Below, in pieces: positions 1-8,224 of a stretch of DNA of 64,000 nucleotides. The notes beneath the pieces are model-generated. The model saw nothing but the letters and a program-made list of their open reading frames with translations. It was not told the DNA's origin and did no database searches. The position numbers were made by a program, and so were the translations under genes. Origin of the DNA: Amycolatopsis pithecellobii (GTDB taxonomy: Bacteria > Actinomycetota > Actinomycetes > Mycobacteriales > Pseudonocardiaceae); the NCBI RefSeq assembly GCF_009707865.1, contig NZ_WMBA01000025.1:34124-98123 (forward strand). Direction: 5' to 3'. Numbering within the stretch: the stretch's first letter is position 1; the number at the start of each line of letters is the position of its first letter.

Positions 1-72
1 GACCCCGCCCCGATCATGCGGGAGCTGGTGGATCTGGTCCACACACGGCGAGACCCGGGCCGGCGGCCCTAG
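1..72 (+). CDS. C-terminal end of a gene cut by the window edge
   Basis: Frame 1 is open from the first base and ends at a TAG at 70-72, giving 23 residues that finish in an Arg/Pro-rich tail (RELVDLVHTRRDPGRRP). Codon use is typical for the window. The tail has the flavour of a regulator or enzyme C-terminus, but it is too short to name. The stop and codon use are seen; that it is a real gene is inference. Confidence 0.4.
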   Translation, partial: DPAPIMRELVDLVHTRRDPGRRP

Positions 73-543
73 CTAGCCCGTTCTGGCAACAGCTGTCCTA
101 ATCAGACATTGACCGCGGCACGAGATCCTCCGGCGACGGAGCAGGACTGCTAGCTCTCGCCTGACCCGAATGCGGTTGCGTCAAAGTACGACTCGTCGCC
201 AGACCGTCACCGGCATCTCCCGCCTTGTGCTCATAGTGTCCGATTCGTTGACGGCGTGGCCGCGTACGAATGAACGTGGGTCCGTTGACCAAAAAAGCGA
301 CGGCGTCGATTCCAGCCGTCGTGGGAAGTCCAACTATTCGATAATAGAGGGTTATGTTAGCGCGATCACAAATACAACCCTGCGCACCCTCGGTGCGCCG
401 TCCGGGCTGGGTGACCAACCCATACTCGTCACTCCTCGAATGCTGGAGGCGACAGGCATCGCCCACCCCGCTCATCTGGTGGTCGATCTGGAGCAGCGGG
501 ATGTCGCCGTTTCCGGTCGGAGATCTCATGCCGAGGACAGGGC
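73..543. other. No recognisable gene
   Basis: About 470 bases separate the truncated gene at the left edge from the aldehyde dehydrogenase relic. Open frames exist on both strands, but their codon use is unlike the neighbours and I recognise no domain in any of them. Base composition is less GC-rich around 290-380 than in neighbouring genes, which suggests decayed or intergenic DNA. Confidence 0.4.
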
Positions 544-783
544 TCACGCCTCCTTATCGGCCCGCTGGGTGTAGAAGCGGTAGCCCTCGGTGCCGGCCAT
601 GTGCTGGCCCCCGAAGCGGGACGCGTTCCAGCCGCCAACGCGCACGACTGAGTCGACGGTGATCTTGGCGCCGGCCAACTCTGCGGCGCCCACTAGGTCC
701 AGCACCCGGTCACGCGCCGCTGCGGAGACCAGCGGTCCCAGCACGTGAGCTACCCACCTCCCGTCTGCCGTGACTCGGCTCAC
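544..783 (-). pseudogene. Relic of a methylmalonate-semialdehyde/aldehyde dehydrogenase C-terminus
   Basis: The 79-residue frame joins two pieces of the CoA-acylating methylmalonate-semialdehyde dehydrogenase family. The first (GPLVSAAARDRVLDLV, then GAKITVD) matches the family stretch that follows the catalytic Cys region. The second (GGWNASRFGG, then GTEGYRFYTQR) matches the last 30 residues of the family. Roughly 130 residues that normally lie between them are missing, and so is the whole N-terminal NAD-binding and catalytic part. It would not fold into an enzyme of about 490 residues. The family match is from remembered motifs. Confidence 0.55.
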
Positions 784-811
784 AGCGGAAAACTAGTTGA
801 TATGAACGATC

Positions 812-835
812 GTCGTTATACTCGACTATAACGAC
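812..835. promoter_or_regulatory. Perfect inverted repeat, probable repressor operator
   Basis: GTCGTTATA and TATAACGAC form a perfect 9-nt inverted repeat around a 6-nt spacer. It lies 26 bases before the ATG of the flavin-dependent monooxygenase gene, where a TetR- or MarR-type repressor would cover the promoter. Symmetry and position are seen; the regulator is unknown. Confidence 0.5.
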
Positions 836-860
836 TTTAGCACATCTTGAGGGACTGGTT

Positions 861-1922
861 ATGGCATTCGAGATCGGCATCCACACCTTCGGTGAAATCT
901 CTCCCGACCCCTTCACCCGTAGGGTGCCTTCCGCGTTGGAGCGTATGCGTGACACCGTGGAGCAGGCCGTCGTGGCCGAGCAGGCCGGGTTGGATGTGTT
1001 CGGTGTTGGCGAGCATCATCGGGGGGATTTCATTGCGTCCTCGCCTGCGGTGATGCTGGCCGCTATCGCTGCCAGGACCTGCAAGATCCGGCTGACCAGT
1101 GCTGTGACGGTGCTCAGCTCGCTGGACCCGGTCCGGTTGTTCCAGGACTTCGCCACGTTGGACCTGGTTTCGGGTGGCCGCGCGGAGATCATCGCGGGGC
1201 GGGGCTCGCATATCGATTCTTTCCCGCTGTTCGGTTACGATCTTGCCGACTACGACGCCCTGTTCGCGGAGAAGCTGGAACTGCTGGTGGCTATCCGTAA
1301 CGAGCATCCGATCAGTTGGCAGGGGACGTTCCGGCCGGCGCTTGACGCTGCCGATGTCGCGCCTCGGCCGGTCCAGTCGAGGCTGCCGATTTTTGTTGGT
1401 GTGGGTGGTACTCCGTCCTCGGGTGCTCGCGCCGGGCGGCTCGGGCTGCCTCTCGCCTACGGTGTCCTGCTCGGCCGGGTGGACGACGCGTTGCGTGTGG
1501 ACGAGGCGTACAACTCTGCTGCCGTCGGCGCCGGATACGACCCGCGTTCGCTTGACAAGACGATCGCCGGGCACGGGTTCGTGGCGCGGACCAGCCAGGA
1601 GGCTCGGGACCTGATGTACCCGTACTTCAGCAACGGCATGGTCGCGAACGCGCGGCACCGCGCGCAGGCCGGTCCCCGCATGCCGCGGCCGATGTTCGAT
1701 ACCCAGGCCTCGCCCGTAGGTGCGCTGATGGCGGGCAGCCCGCAAGAGGTGATCGACAAGCTGATGCTCCAGCACGAGCTGTACAACAACAATCGCGTCC
1801 TCGTCTACATGGGACTCGGTGGGGTACCTCAGCAGGACCACCTCAAGGCGATCGAGCTGCTCGGCACGGAGGTCGCGCCCGTACTGCGCAAGGAAATCAC
1901 CGTTACCCAACCCGTCGCTTGA
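861..1922 (+). CDS. LLM-class flavin-dependent oxidoreductase
   Basis: This 353-residue protein belongs to the bacterial luciferase-like monooxygenase superfamily (TIM barrel using FMN or F420). The N-terminus (FEIGIHTFGEISPDP), the GVGEHHRGDF motif near residue 50 and SSLDPVRLFQDFATLD near 95 are typical, and length is normal for the family. A GAGGGA ribosome site lies before the ATG. The substrate cannot be read from sequence. It is followed with a TTGA overlap by the YceI-like gene, so the two are probably translationally coupled and share the promoter with the inverted repeat at 812-835. A MarR regulator 2.5 kb away is a candidate controller, but only by inference. Confidence 0.85.
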   Translation: MAFEIGIHTFGEISPDPFTRRVPSALERMRDTVEQAVVAEQAGLDVFGVGEHHRGDFIASSPAVMLAAIAARTCKIRLTSAVTVLSSLDPVRLFQDFATLDLVSGGRAEIIAGRGSHIDSFPLFGYDLADYDALFAEKLELLVAIRNEHPISWQGTFRPALDAADVAPRPVQSRLPIFVGVGGTPSSGARAGRLGLPLAYGVLLGRVDDALRVDEAYNSAAVGAGYDPRSLDKTIAGHGFVARTSQEARDLMYPYFSNGMVANARHRAQAGPRMPRPMFDTQASPVGALMAGSPQEVIDKLMLQHELYNNNRVLVYMGLGGVPQQDHLKAIELLGTEVAPVLRKEITVTQPVA

Positions 1923-2437
1923 CATACCGGCAGGTCCCCGAAGCCAGTATTTACGAGCTGGACCCCGGCCGGTCCTCCATCTCGTTCGTCACGCGGCACC
2001 TGTTCGGCAGCGCCAAGGTCACCGGGTCCTTCGACCTCAACCACGGGCGGATCGAGGTCGGCTTGCCGGCCACGACGTCGAAGGTGCACGCCGAGGCCGA
2101 CGCGACGAGCTTCCGCACGAAGATCAAGCTTCGGGACAAGATCGTGCGCTCCGCGATGTTGCTGGACGCCGAAAAGCACCCCAGCCTCACCTTCCAATCC
2201 ACCGAAGTGCGCCTCGAAGACGGGCAGTGGGTGCTCAAAGGCGACCTGACGGTCCGCGGCAAGACTGCGCCGGTGGAGTTTGCCGTCACCGAAGCCAAGA
2301 CAACGCGTGACGGCCTCTCGCTGCACGCAGAGGGTGTCGTCGACCGTTACGCCCACGGCATCACCGCCGGAAAGGGCTTCGCCGCGCGTCGGTTGAAGCT
2401 GGATCTCGCCGTGCACGCGGTGAAAGTCGTGTCCTGA
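1919..2437 (+). CDS. YceI family lipid-binding-like protein
   Basis: The 172-residue protein has the YceI fold signature: a start like YELDPGRSSISFVTRHLFG, then SATSF-type strands, a conserved AEKHPSLTFQSTEV stretch, and the DLTVRGKTAPVEF motif. YceI proteins are lipocalin-like barrels that bind isoprenoid or other amphipathic molecules. No signal peptide is present, so it is probably cytoplasmic, as many actinobacterial YceI proteins are. The start is a TTG at 1919 that overlaps the stop of the upstream oxidoreductase by four bases, implying coupled translation. Binding of a hydrophobic substrate for the partner monooxygenase is plausible but unproven. Confidence 0.85.
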   Translation: MTYRQVPEASIYELDPGRSSISFVTRHLFGSAKVTGSFDLNHGRIEVGLPATTSKVHAEADATSFRTKIKLRDKIVRSAMLLDAEKHPSLTFQSTEVRLEDGQWVLKGDLTVRGKTAPVEFAVTEAKTTRDGLSLHAEGVVDRYAHGITAGKGFAARRLKLDLAVHAVKVVS

Positions 2438-2449
2438 TCGACGATCCGA

Positions 2450-2497
2450 CACGAGAAAGGGCCGTTCCGCAGCGTTGCGGACGGCCCCGTTCTCGTG
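2450..2497. terminator. Bidirectional terminator hairpin
   Basis: CACGAGAA at 2450-2457 pairs with TTCTCGTG at 2490-2497. The inner part pairs GGGCCGT and CCGCA with TGCGG and ACGGCCC, so nearly the whole 48 bases form one stem. It lies between the convergent YceI and enoyl-CoA hydratase genes. Confidence 0.8.
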
Positions 2498-2501
2498 GTG
2501 T

Positions 2502-3320
2502 TCAGCGGCTGGTGAAGATGACGTGCGGCGGCGCTGTGGCCGGGCCGGCGTAGTCCGGCCCCTCGGCCTTGACGCGCTCGTCGTGGTTCTCCTTCACCGA
2601 CTGGAAGACCGCCTGGGTGTCCGGGCTGTCCCACAGGTCGATGGTGAGGTCATGCGTGAGTCGGTCGGCTGCCGCAGTGCCGCCGATCGACCAGGCCTTC
2701 AGCAGTGTCCGGGTGACGGCCAGGGCCTGCGTCGCCCCCTGGGACAGGCGGGTCGCCAGTTTCGCGGCAAACTCGTCGAGCTCGTCGTCGGGCACCACGT
2801 AGGACGCGAGTTCCGGGATCTCGCGCACTGGGGTCGGCTCGCCGAGCATCGCCATCTTGGTGGCCTTCACCGGGCCGATCTTCGTCGCGAGCCGCTGGAG
2901 GCCACCGGCGAGCGGCACGTTGTTGCCGTTGATCTCGATGTTCCAGAAGACGGCGTTTTCCGCCGCCACCAAGAAGTCGGCAGCCAGCGCCAGTTCGAAA
3001 CCGCCACCCACCGCCAGCCCGCGGACCGCAGCAACCACCGGAACCCGCAGCGCTTCGATCGCCCGGTACGCGGTGTCAATCTCCGCGATGAACGTGCGGA
3101 ACCAGTCCCGGCTCTTTCCCGGCCATTCATGGGCCGCGCCGCCGACGCTGAAGTTCGGTCCCTCCGCTTCGATCAGCAGAGCCCGGATGTCGGACTCACT
3201 CGCCGCGTGCACGGCTTCGCGGATCTCATGGCGGAACTCGTCATCGACCCAGTTATTAGGGCCGCCCGCCAGGATCAGATGCCCGACCGCACCATCCTGC
3301 CGGAAACGCACCACAGTCAT
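2502..3320 (-). CDS. Enoyl-CoA hydratase/isomerase family protein
   Basis: This 272-residue crotonase-fold protein has the acyl-CoA binding loop (EGPNFSVGGAAHEW, near residue 65) and the oxyanion-hole region VRGLAVGGGFELALAADFLVA near residue 105. Crotonases hydrate or isomerise acyl-CoA thioesters; the usual glutamates are hard to place, so a divergent activity is possible. The ATG at 3320 is chosen because GGAGAAAG lies just before it; a longer frame upstream has no ribosome site and poor codon use. It is transcribed alone, away from the decayed region upstream. Confidence 0.85.
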   Translation of the reverse strand: MTVVRFRQDGAVGHLILAGGPNNWVDDEFRHEIREAVHAASESDIRALLIEAEGPNFSVGGAAHEWPGKSRDWFRTFIAEIDTAYRAIEALRVPVVAAVRGLAVGGGFELALAADFLVAAENAVFWNIEINGNNVPLAGGLQRLATKIGPVKATKMAMLGEPTPVREIPELASYVVPDDELDEFAAKLATRLSQGATQALAVTRTLLKAWSIGGTAAADRLTHDLTIDLWDSPDTQAVFQSVKENHDERVKAEGPDYAGPATAPPHVIFTSR

Positions 3321-3634
3321 GACTTTCTCCTCTATTTCCAGGAAATTACCCGAAGCGCAATCGCGCGCGCTTGACGGAAAGAATGACGATCGCAGCGGGT
3401 TTCCGAGGACCACACCGTGACGTCGAGCAGACAGAACGTCTGTAGATCATCCTACTTGACGAAACACGGGAACTGTCAAGGAAATTGTCGGACTGACCAG
3501 AATGACGTATCATCGCGAAGTGGTTGAAACCTTTGCGCTTCGCGCAGCCGCGAGCCCGGACGTCCCGGCCGTGATCCGCTCGACCATGTGGCGCGGCCTG
3601 GAACTCGCCGCCGCCGATCCGGTCTCAAAAAACG

Positions 3635-4389
3635 GTGATCTCGGCCGACGGCGGCGACACCTTCCTTCCGCCGTACATCAACGAAAGCGGCTCGTTGATT
3701 GCCCTCATCGGGGCTCCGGATCGCGCCGGCCTGGTCCGCCCGCCGGCCCGTCTTGCCCGACGATCGGCTGCGCGTCCTGACCGGCGACGCGGCGCCAGCC
3801 CGCGGCCGCGAACAGCGCGTCGAACTCCGCGAGATCGCGTCCTGCCCTTCGGTGATACAACGTCGGCACGCTCGGAGACTCGCCGTCGGCCGCCTTCGTG
3901 CAGAACGGCCAGTGCAGCCAGGTACGACAACGAGTTGCTGTGCGACATCGCCCGCCGGGAAGGCTGTGACTGCAATTCGCCCGACGTCGACTTCTTCTCG
4001 AGCCTGCCAAACAGCGTCGCGAACGGCCGGTTGACGATCGGCAGTGCAGCCATCGTCTCGAGCGAGTTCTTCAAGTCTACAGTGGACTTGAGGTCTCCGG
4101 CGTGCAGGTGGTGCGCTTCCCCGATTCGAACCCGGCCTTCACACAAGTGGCCAACGGCACCGTCGACGCGTGGGTGATTCCCCTGACGATCGGGCAGAAG
4201 GACCTCGATGAGAACCTCCCGGCGCCGCTCGCGGTCGGCTACACCAAGCTTGACAAGGAGCCGACGACCGCGTGGGCCGTCGTGACGTCCGACACCGGCC
4301 TGCGGAACGAACTCGATGTCGGCCCCACCGACCCGTTGCCAGCCGAGTCCGAACCCGGCTGGCGAGGCCTGCCCGCGACGAACCACTGA
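3635..4389 (+). pseudogene. Broken amino-acid-type ABC solute-binding protein
   Basis: Three separated pieces resemble a family 3 periplasmic binding protein. Piece one (FLPPYINESGSLIALIG) ends at about 3712. Piece two (YDNELLCDIARREG, then VDFFSSLPNSVANGRLTIGSAAI) resumes at about 3923. Piece three (QVVRFPDSNPAFTQVANGTVDAWV, from 4102) is in another frame and runs to 4389. Removing 3713-3922 would join pieces one and two at the expected point, so that stretch looks inserted. A frameshift near 4100, the insertion and the absence of a signal peptide mark it as non-functional. Family assignment is by motif memory. Confidence 0.5.
3780..3924 (-). pseudogene. Fragment resembling the end of a small-molecule methyltransferase
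   Basis: On the minus strand, LAALAVLHEGG (3889-3924) and, one frame over, GRDLAEFDALFAAAGWRRV (about 3780-3845) resemble the final section of AdoMet-dependent O-methyltransferases, where a His/Gly-rich turn is followed by an acidic residue, a helix and AAAG. The piece lies inside the stretch that interrupts the solute-binding relic and in the opposite direction. It has no start and no SAM-binding part. Confidence 0.3.
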
Positions 4390-4444
4390 GACGGTCCGCA
4401 GTCGGCCGATTGCCCCGACGCCGCAAGCTTTTCTGAAGCGACCG

Positions 4445-4972
4445 TCAGCTGGGCTCGGCTCGGGCGGCCAACTCGCAGGCACTGGTCGCCCGTTCGCCGG
4501 CGCTTTCCGCGGCCCGGCCGAGCAAGGCCGTCAACTGACGGGCTTCGTCGTCCGAAAGGTGCCGGAGAACGTGCCGCTCGGCCTCAGCCACCCGCGCGGA
4601 AAGCGACTGGAGGGTTTTCTCGCCCTTCGCGGTCAGAGTGACGCGCCGGGACCGGCGGTCCGCCGGGTCGGGCGTGCGGCGGACGAGCTTCTGCCGCTCC
4701 AGCTCGTCGAGCAGATGCGTGATGATGGTGCGGTCCATGCCCAGCCGCTCGGCGATCGCGGCCTGGTTGGGTATGGAACCCGTCGCGGCCATCGCCGCCG
4801 CGGCCTCGATGACCTGGTAGCCGCGCGGCCCGCTCGGGAAATAGGCCACGGCGTCTTCCGCTGCCTTGAGGTACGCCCGCATCACGGTGCCGAGCAACCA
4901 GCCGAAGTCGTCACCTGTCTCCACGATCACCGATTCATGGTACAGCCGTCGCGCCGAAGAGGCGCGCGCCAC
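4445..4972 (-). CDS. MarR family transcriptional regulator
   Basis: The 175-residue protein has the MarR winged helix: IPNQAAIAERLGMDRTIITHLLDELERQKLVRRTPDPADRRSRRVTLTAKGEKTL at about residues 66-120 contains the recognition helix and the DxR wing signature. Flanking helices would form the dimer. The start is uncertain: GTG at 4972 gives the longest protein and GTG at 4930 is also possible; neither has a good ribosome site. Two copies of ACGATCGT lie at or just before the start, and one near 807, suggesting autoregulation. The ligand cannot be inferred. Confidence 0.85.
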   Translation of the reverse strand: MARASSARRLYHESVIVETGDDFGWLLGTVMRAYLKAAEDAVAYFPSGPRGYQVIEAAAAMAATGSIPNQAAIAERLGMDRTIITHLLDELERQKLVRRTPDPADRRSRRVTLTAKGEKTLQSLSARVAEAERHVLRHLSDDEARQLTALLGRAAESAGERATSACELAARAEPS

Positions 4973-4994
4973 GATCGTCGGGAATCACGATCGT
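4971..4994. promoter_or_regulatory. Paired ACGATCGT palindromes at the marR start
   Basis: ACGATCGT occurs at 4971-4978 and 4987-4994, 16 bases apart centre to centre, so both would lie on about the same helical face. The same octamer occurs at 807-814, next to the monooxygenase operator. MarR proteins often bind such sites; this link is inference. Confidence 0.3.
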
Positions 4995-5508
4995 TGACCC
5001 CGCTGATCGGCGGAGCAGCCACACGGGTACCGCCCCCGCCGCCCTGAAACTCAGTCCTCGTAGATCTCGACCGGAGCGCGGGGGCAAGTTTGCCGGTGCC
5101 GAACCTCGCGGACTGTTTCCGCGGAGAGCCGTCCATGGCGGAGTAGCCGCAGGTGCTGGGTTCGCCGTGGGGCAGGGTGAGGCCGCTGTCGGCAGGAAGA
5201 GCAAGCCGTGCGCCACTTCCGCCTGCTTAGGATCTCGTCAATGGTGATGTCGACGTAGGGCTTGGCGGCGGGCATGGGCGGTTAACGAGGCGGTGATCGG
5301 GACGCCGAATGCTCGCGGTGACGAGCGACGGCGCCGGGGCAGGGAACGTCGTCGTGCCACCGCGAACGAGCAGGATGTGGTCCTTGACCTTGCCGGACTG
5401 GATCAGAGAGATCACTTCGGCAGGCGACGACAGATATCTCCGTCCTCCTCAGGGATTTCGTCGTATCGATGTCCGACTGGGACAACGGTAGGCGTGCGCC
5501 CGCCACCA
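4995..5508. other. No recognisable gene
   Basis: Between the marR start and the acyl-CoA synthetase promoter I find only short frames on the minus strand (such as one opening MPAAKPYVDITIDEIL at 5275) with no domain I recognise and no good ribosome site. It may be a decayed gene. Confidence 0.4.
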
Positions 5509-5532
5509 CGGCACACCCATTCGGGTGTGCCG
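5509..5532. promoter_or_regulatory. 10-bp perfect stem-loop ahead of the acyl-CoA synthetase gene
   Basis: CGGCACACCC and GGGTGTGCCG pair perfectly around the loop ATTC, 50 bases before the GTG start. It could be a terminator for upstream transcription or an operator or leader structure; no T-tract follows. Confidence 0.45.
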
Positions 5533-5581
5533 CCCGACGCCCGCGTGCGGTCTCCTGTCACCTCCGAGACGAGGAGGTCCC

Positions 5582-7099
5582 GTGAACGGTCCAGGCGACA
5601 TCCTGCGAGCCGCCGCAGCTCGATTCGGCGACAGGACCGCATTGATTACCGCGACGAAGACGCTGAGCTACGCGCAGCTTGACGATTTCGCCGACCGCGT
5701 CGCCGCCGGGCTGCTCGAACACGGTGTCCGCCCCGGGCTTCCGGTATCGCTGTACTCCCAGAACCGCTGGGAGTGGATCGCCGCCTACCACGGGGCACTC
5801 CGGGCCGGCGCGGTCGTCAACCCGGTGAACGTCATGCTCACCATGGAAGAACTAGCCTTCGTGCTGCAGGACTGCGGAGCCGCCGCCGTGTTCACCAGCG
5901 CGGCGCAAGCACCGCGGGTCGCCGAGCTGACCCGCGGCCTTCCGGACCTGCGAGCCGTCGTCGCCTTCGGCGGCGGCGCCAACGGCGTGCTCGGATTCGA
6001 CGAGCTTCTCGCGTCCGAGAGCGAAACCCCCACCTTCACCGCCGATCCGACGGCGCCGTGCACGATCGGCTACACCTCAGGAACGACCGGCCATCCGAAA
6101 GGCGCGGTCCAGAGCCACCAGGCTGTTCTGCTCAACTGCGCGTTGACCGCGACGATGCACGGCCGCGACGAACGGGACATCGTCGTGACCGCGCTGCCTG
6201 CCCCGCACGTCTACGGCAACGTCGCCATCAACGGGACCTTCCTGGCCGGCGGCACGGTCGTGCTGATGGAACGCTTCGCAGCAACCGAGGCCCTCCGACT
6301 CATCACCGAACACCACGCGACGATGTTCGAAGGCGTCCCGGCGATGTATTCGATGCTGCTGTCCGCCCCCGAGCTGGACGAGGCCGACCTGTCCTCGCTG
6401 ACCCGCTGCACCGTCGGCGGTCAGACGATCCCGCTGTCTACTATCGAGCGCTGGCAGACGCGCGCCGGAGCTCCGCTGATCGAGCTGTGGGGCATGACCG
6501 AGATCTCCGGGCTGGGCACCACCCACGCCCTGCACGCGCCGCCGGTGCCAGGCTCCATCGGCGTGGCGCTCCCTGGGTTGGATGTCCGTATCGCCGATCT
6601 CGACGACGTCGGGCGGGACGCGCCCACGGGGCAGCCGGGCGAGCTGATGGTGCGCGGTCCGCTGGTGATGCTGGGCTACCACGGCAACGCCGAGGCGACA
6701 GCGGAGGCGATCGAACCCGACGGCTGGTTGCACACCGGCGACATCGCCACGATGGACGGAACCGGACATGTGTTCGTCGTCGATCGGCGCAAGGACATGA
6801 TCATCACCGGCGGTTACAATGTCTATCCGGCCGAGATCGAGCGGGTGCTGGCCGCGCACCCCGCCGTCGCGCTAGTGGCGGTGGGCCCGGTCGACGACGA
6901 GGTCCGAGGCGAACTCGCCTGCGCCTATGTCGTCCTCGTCGGCGGTGCCGCGGCGACGGAGGAGGAGTTGATCGCCTATGCAGGTGAACGCCTCGCCGCC
7001 TACAAACGCCCGCGCCTAGTGCGCTTCGTCGACCGGCTTCCCGCAACGTCGACCGGAAAGATCATGCGCCGGGAGCTGATCAAGCAGTTCACGCCGTAG
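5582..7099 (+). CDS. Acyl-CoA synthetase (AMP-forming)
   Basis: This 505-residue ANL-superfamily enzyme activates a carboxylic acid to acyl-AMP and then the CoA thioester. The P-loop motif YTSGTTGHPKG lies near residue 165, ELWGMTE near 300, the hinge TGDIATMDGTGHVFVVDRRKDMIITGGYNVYPAEIE near 385-420, and the catalytic Lys in TSTGKIMRREL near the end. The GTG at 5582 is chosen because GAGGAGG precedes it; an upstream in-frame start would run through the stem-loop. It is followed at 27 bases by a histidine kinase and response regulator, an unusual partnership. The substrate is probably a fatty or aromatic acid and is not readable. Confidence 0.85.
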   Translation: MNGPGDILRAAAARFGDRTALITATKTLSYAQLDDFADRVAAGLLEHGVRPGLPVSLYSQNRWEWIAAYHGALRAGAVVNPVNVMLTMEELAFVLQDCGAAAVFTSAAQAPRVAELTRGLPDLRAVVAFGGGANGVLGFDELLASESETPTFTADPTAPCTIGYTSGTTGHPKGAVQSHQAVLLNCALTATMHGRDERDIVVTALPAPHVYGNVAINGTFLAGGTVVLMERFAATEALRLITEHHATMFEGVPAMYSMLLSAPELDEADLSSLTRCTVGGQTIPLSTIERWQTRAGAPLIELWGMTEISGLGTTHALHAPPVPGSIGVALPGLDVRIADLDDVGRDAPTGQPGELMVRGPLVMLGYHGNAEATAEAIEPDGWLHTGDIATMDGTGHVFVVDRRKDMIITGGYNVYPAEIERVLAAHPAVALVAVGPVDDEVRGELACAYVVLVGGAAATEEELIAYAGERLAAYKRPRLVRFVDRLPATSTGKIMRRELIKQFTP

Positions 7100-7126
7100 G
7101 ACCGGCACGACGAACGGGGACGCATC

Positions 7127-8224
7127 GTGGCTGAGGCAACGAAACCGAGCAGCGACCACCTCGACCTCGTCACGCTCCTCGACCGCGGCGAGGCGTTTCG
7201 CGCCGCGGTCGAGGAGCTCGCCGAAGACGGGAACATCGCGTGGATCGGCGAACCCGACCACGCGGACGACCTCGTGCTCCGCACCGTTCACGGCGACCTG
7301 ACCGGCCAGCTGCGCGGCTTGCACGTCCCCCTCGGGCTCGGGCTGACAGGCAAGGTCCACCGGGCCGCCGCCCCAGCCTGGGTCGACGACTACTTCGGCT
7401 CGCCGGTCATCACCCACACCTTCGACCGGCAGATCCGTTCCGAACGGGTCCGCCGCCTGCTCGCGGTGCCGATCGTGCACGGCGAGCAGGTCTTCGGTGT
7501 CCTCGCGGTCGGGGCCAGGTGTGATGGAACGTTCGGTGACCGGGCTGCGGAGCACGCCAACGAAGTCGCAGGCCAGGCGGCGCTCGCCTTGGCAGTCGCC
7601 GAACGCGCGCGTCACGCCCGTGAAGCCGCGGTCCTCGAGGAGCGCAGCCGGGTCGCCGCCGACCTGCACGACACCGTCGGAGCATTGCTGTTCGCCATCG
7701 GTTCCGGCGTCGCCGGCCTGGCGGAGACCTCCACCGGCAATCCGGACGTCGCGGCGCAGCTGCAGCGCCTGCAGACCCAGGTCGCCGAGGCGACGAACGC
7801 GTTGCGTACCTCGTTGCGCACGCTACGTGCCTCACCGTCGGCACTGGCGCTGTCGGTCGCGATGCAAGGAGACTGCTCGGCGTTCAGCGACCGCACCGGC
7901 CTGCCCGCCGAGCTGATCATCCTGGACGACCCCCCCGAGCTGGCCCCATCGCGTGCCGACGTGCTGATCAGCGCAGTCCGAGAGGCACTGCTCAACGTCG
8001 AGAAGCACGCTCGCGCCTCCGCGGTCGTGGTGACCGTCAGCCGCCGCCCGAGCGGCGAGATCATCGTCGCGGTCACCGACGACGGGGTCGGCCTGGGCAC
8101 CGGCCACGCCCCAGGCCTGGGCCTGTCCAAGTCTCAGGAGGCGGTGGCGCGCGTCGGCGGTGCCTTGCGCGTGACGAGCGACCCGCACGGCGGGACCACC
8201 TTCCGCGTCGAGATCCCATGCTGA
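7127..8224 (+). CDS. GAF-domain sensor histidine kinase (NarL/LuxR-type system)
   Basis: The 365-residue protein has an N-terminal GAF domain (about 20-150) and no membrane segment, so it senses a cytoplasmic signal. The HisKA_3 phospho-acceptor is in RVAADLHDTVGALLF near residue 180, and the HATPase N-box is EALLNVEKHARA near 287 followed by DDGVGLG and GLGLSKSQE. This matches DevS/NarX-like kinases. Its stop overlaps the response regulator start by seven bases, so they form a cognate pair. The GAF ligand is unknown; co-transcription with an acyl-CoA synthetase suggests a metabolite-linked signal. Confidence 0.88.
   Translation: MAEATKPSSDHLDLVTLLDRGEAFRAAVEELAEDGNIAWIGEPDHADDLVLRTVHGDLTGQLRGLHVPLGLGLTGKVHRAAAPAWVDDYFGSPVITHTFDRQIRSERVRRLLAVPIVHGEQVFGVLAVGARCDGTFGDRAAEHANEVAGQAALALAVAERARHAREAAVLEERSRVAADLHDTVGALLFAIGSGVAGLAETSTGNPDVAAQLQRLQTQVAEATNALRTSLRTLRASPSALALSVAMQGDCSAFSDRTGLPAELIILDDPPELAPSRADVLISAVREALLNVEKHARASAVVVTVSRRPSGEIIVAVTDDGVGLGTGHAPGLGLSKSQEAVARVGGALRVTSDPHGGTTFRVEIPC

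Noticed and set aside
98..547. 149-residue minus-strand frame
   Set aside because: No recognisable domain, no ribosome site and codon use unlike neighbouring genes.
5051..5509. Three short minus-strand frames before the acyl-CoA synthetase gene
   Set aside because: They overlap one another in different frames and match no family I know; possibly decay products but not supportable as genes.
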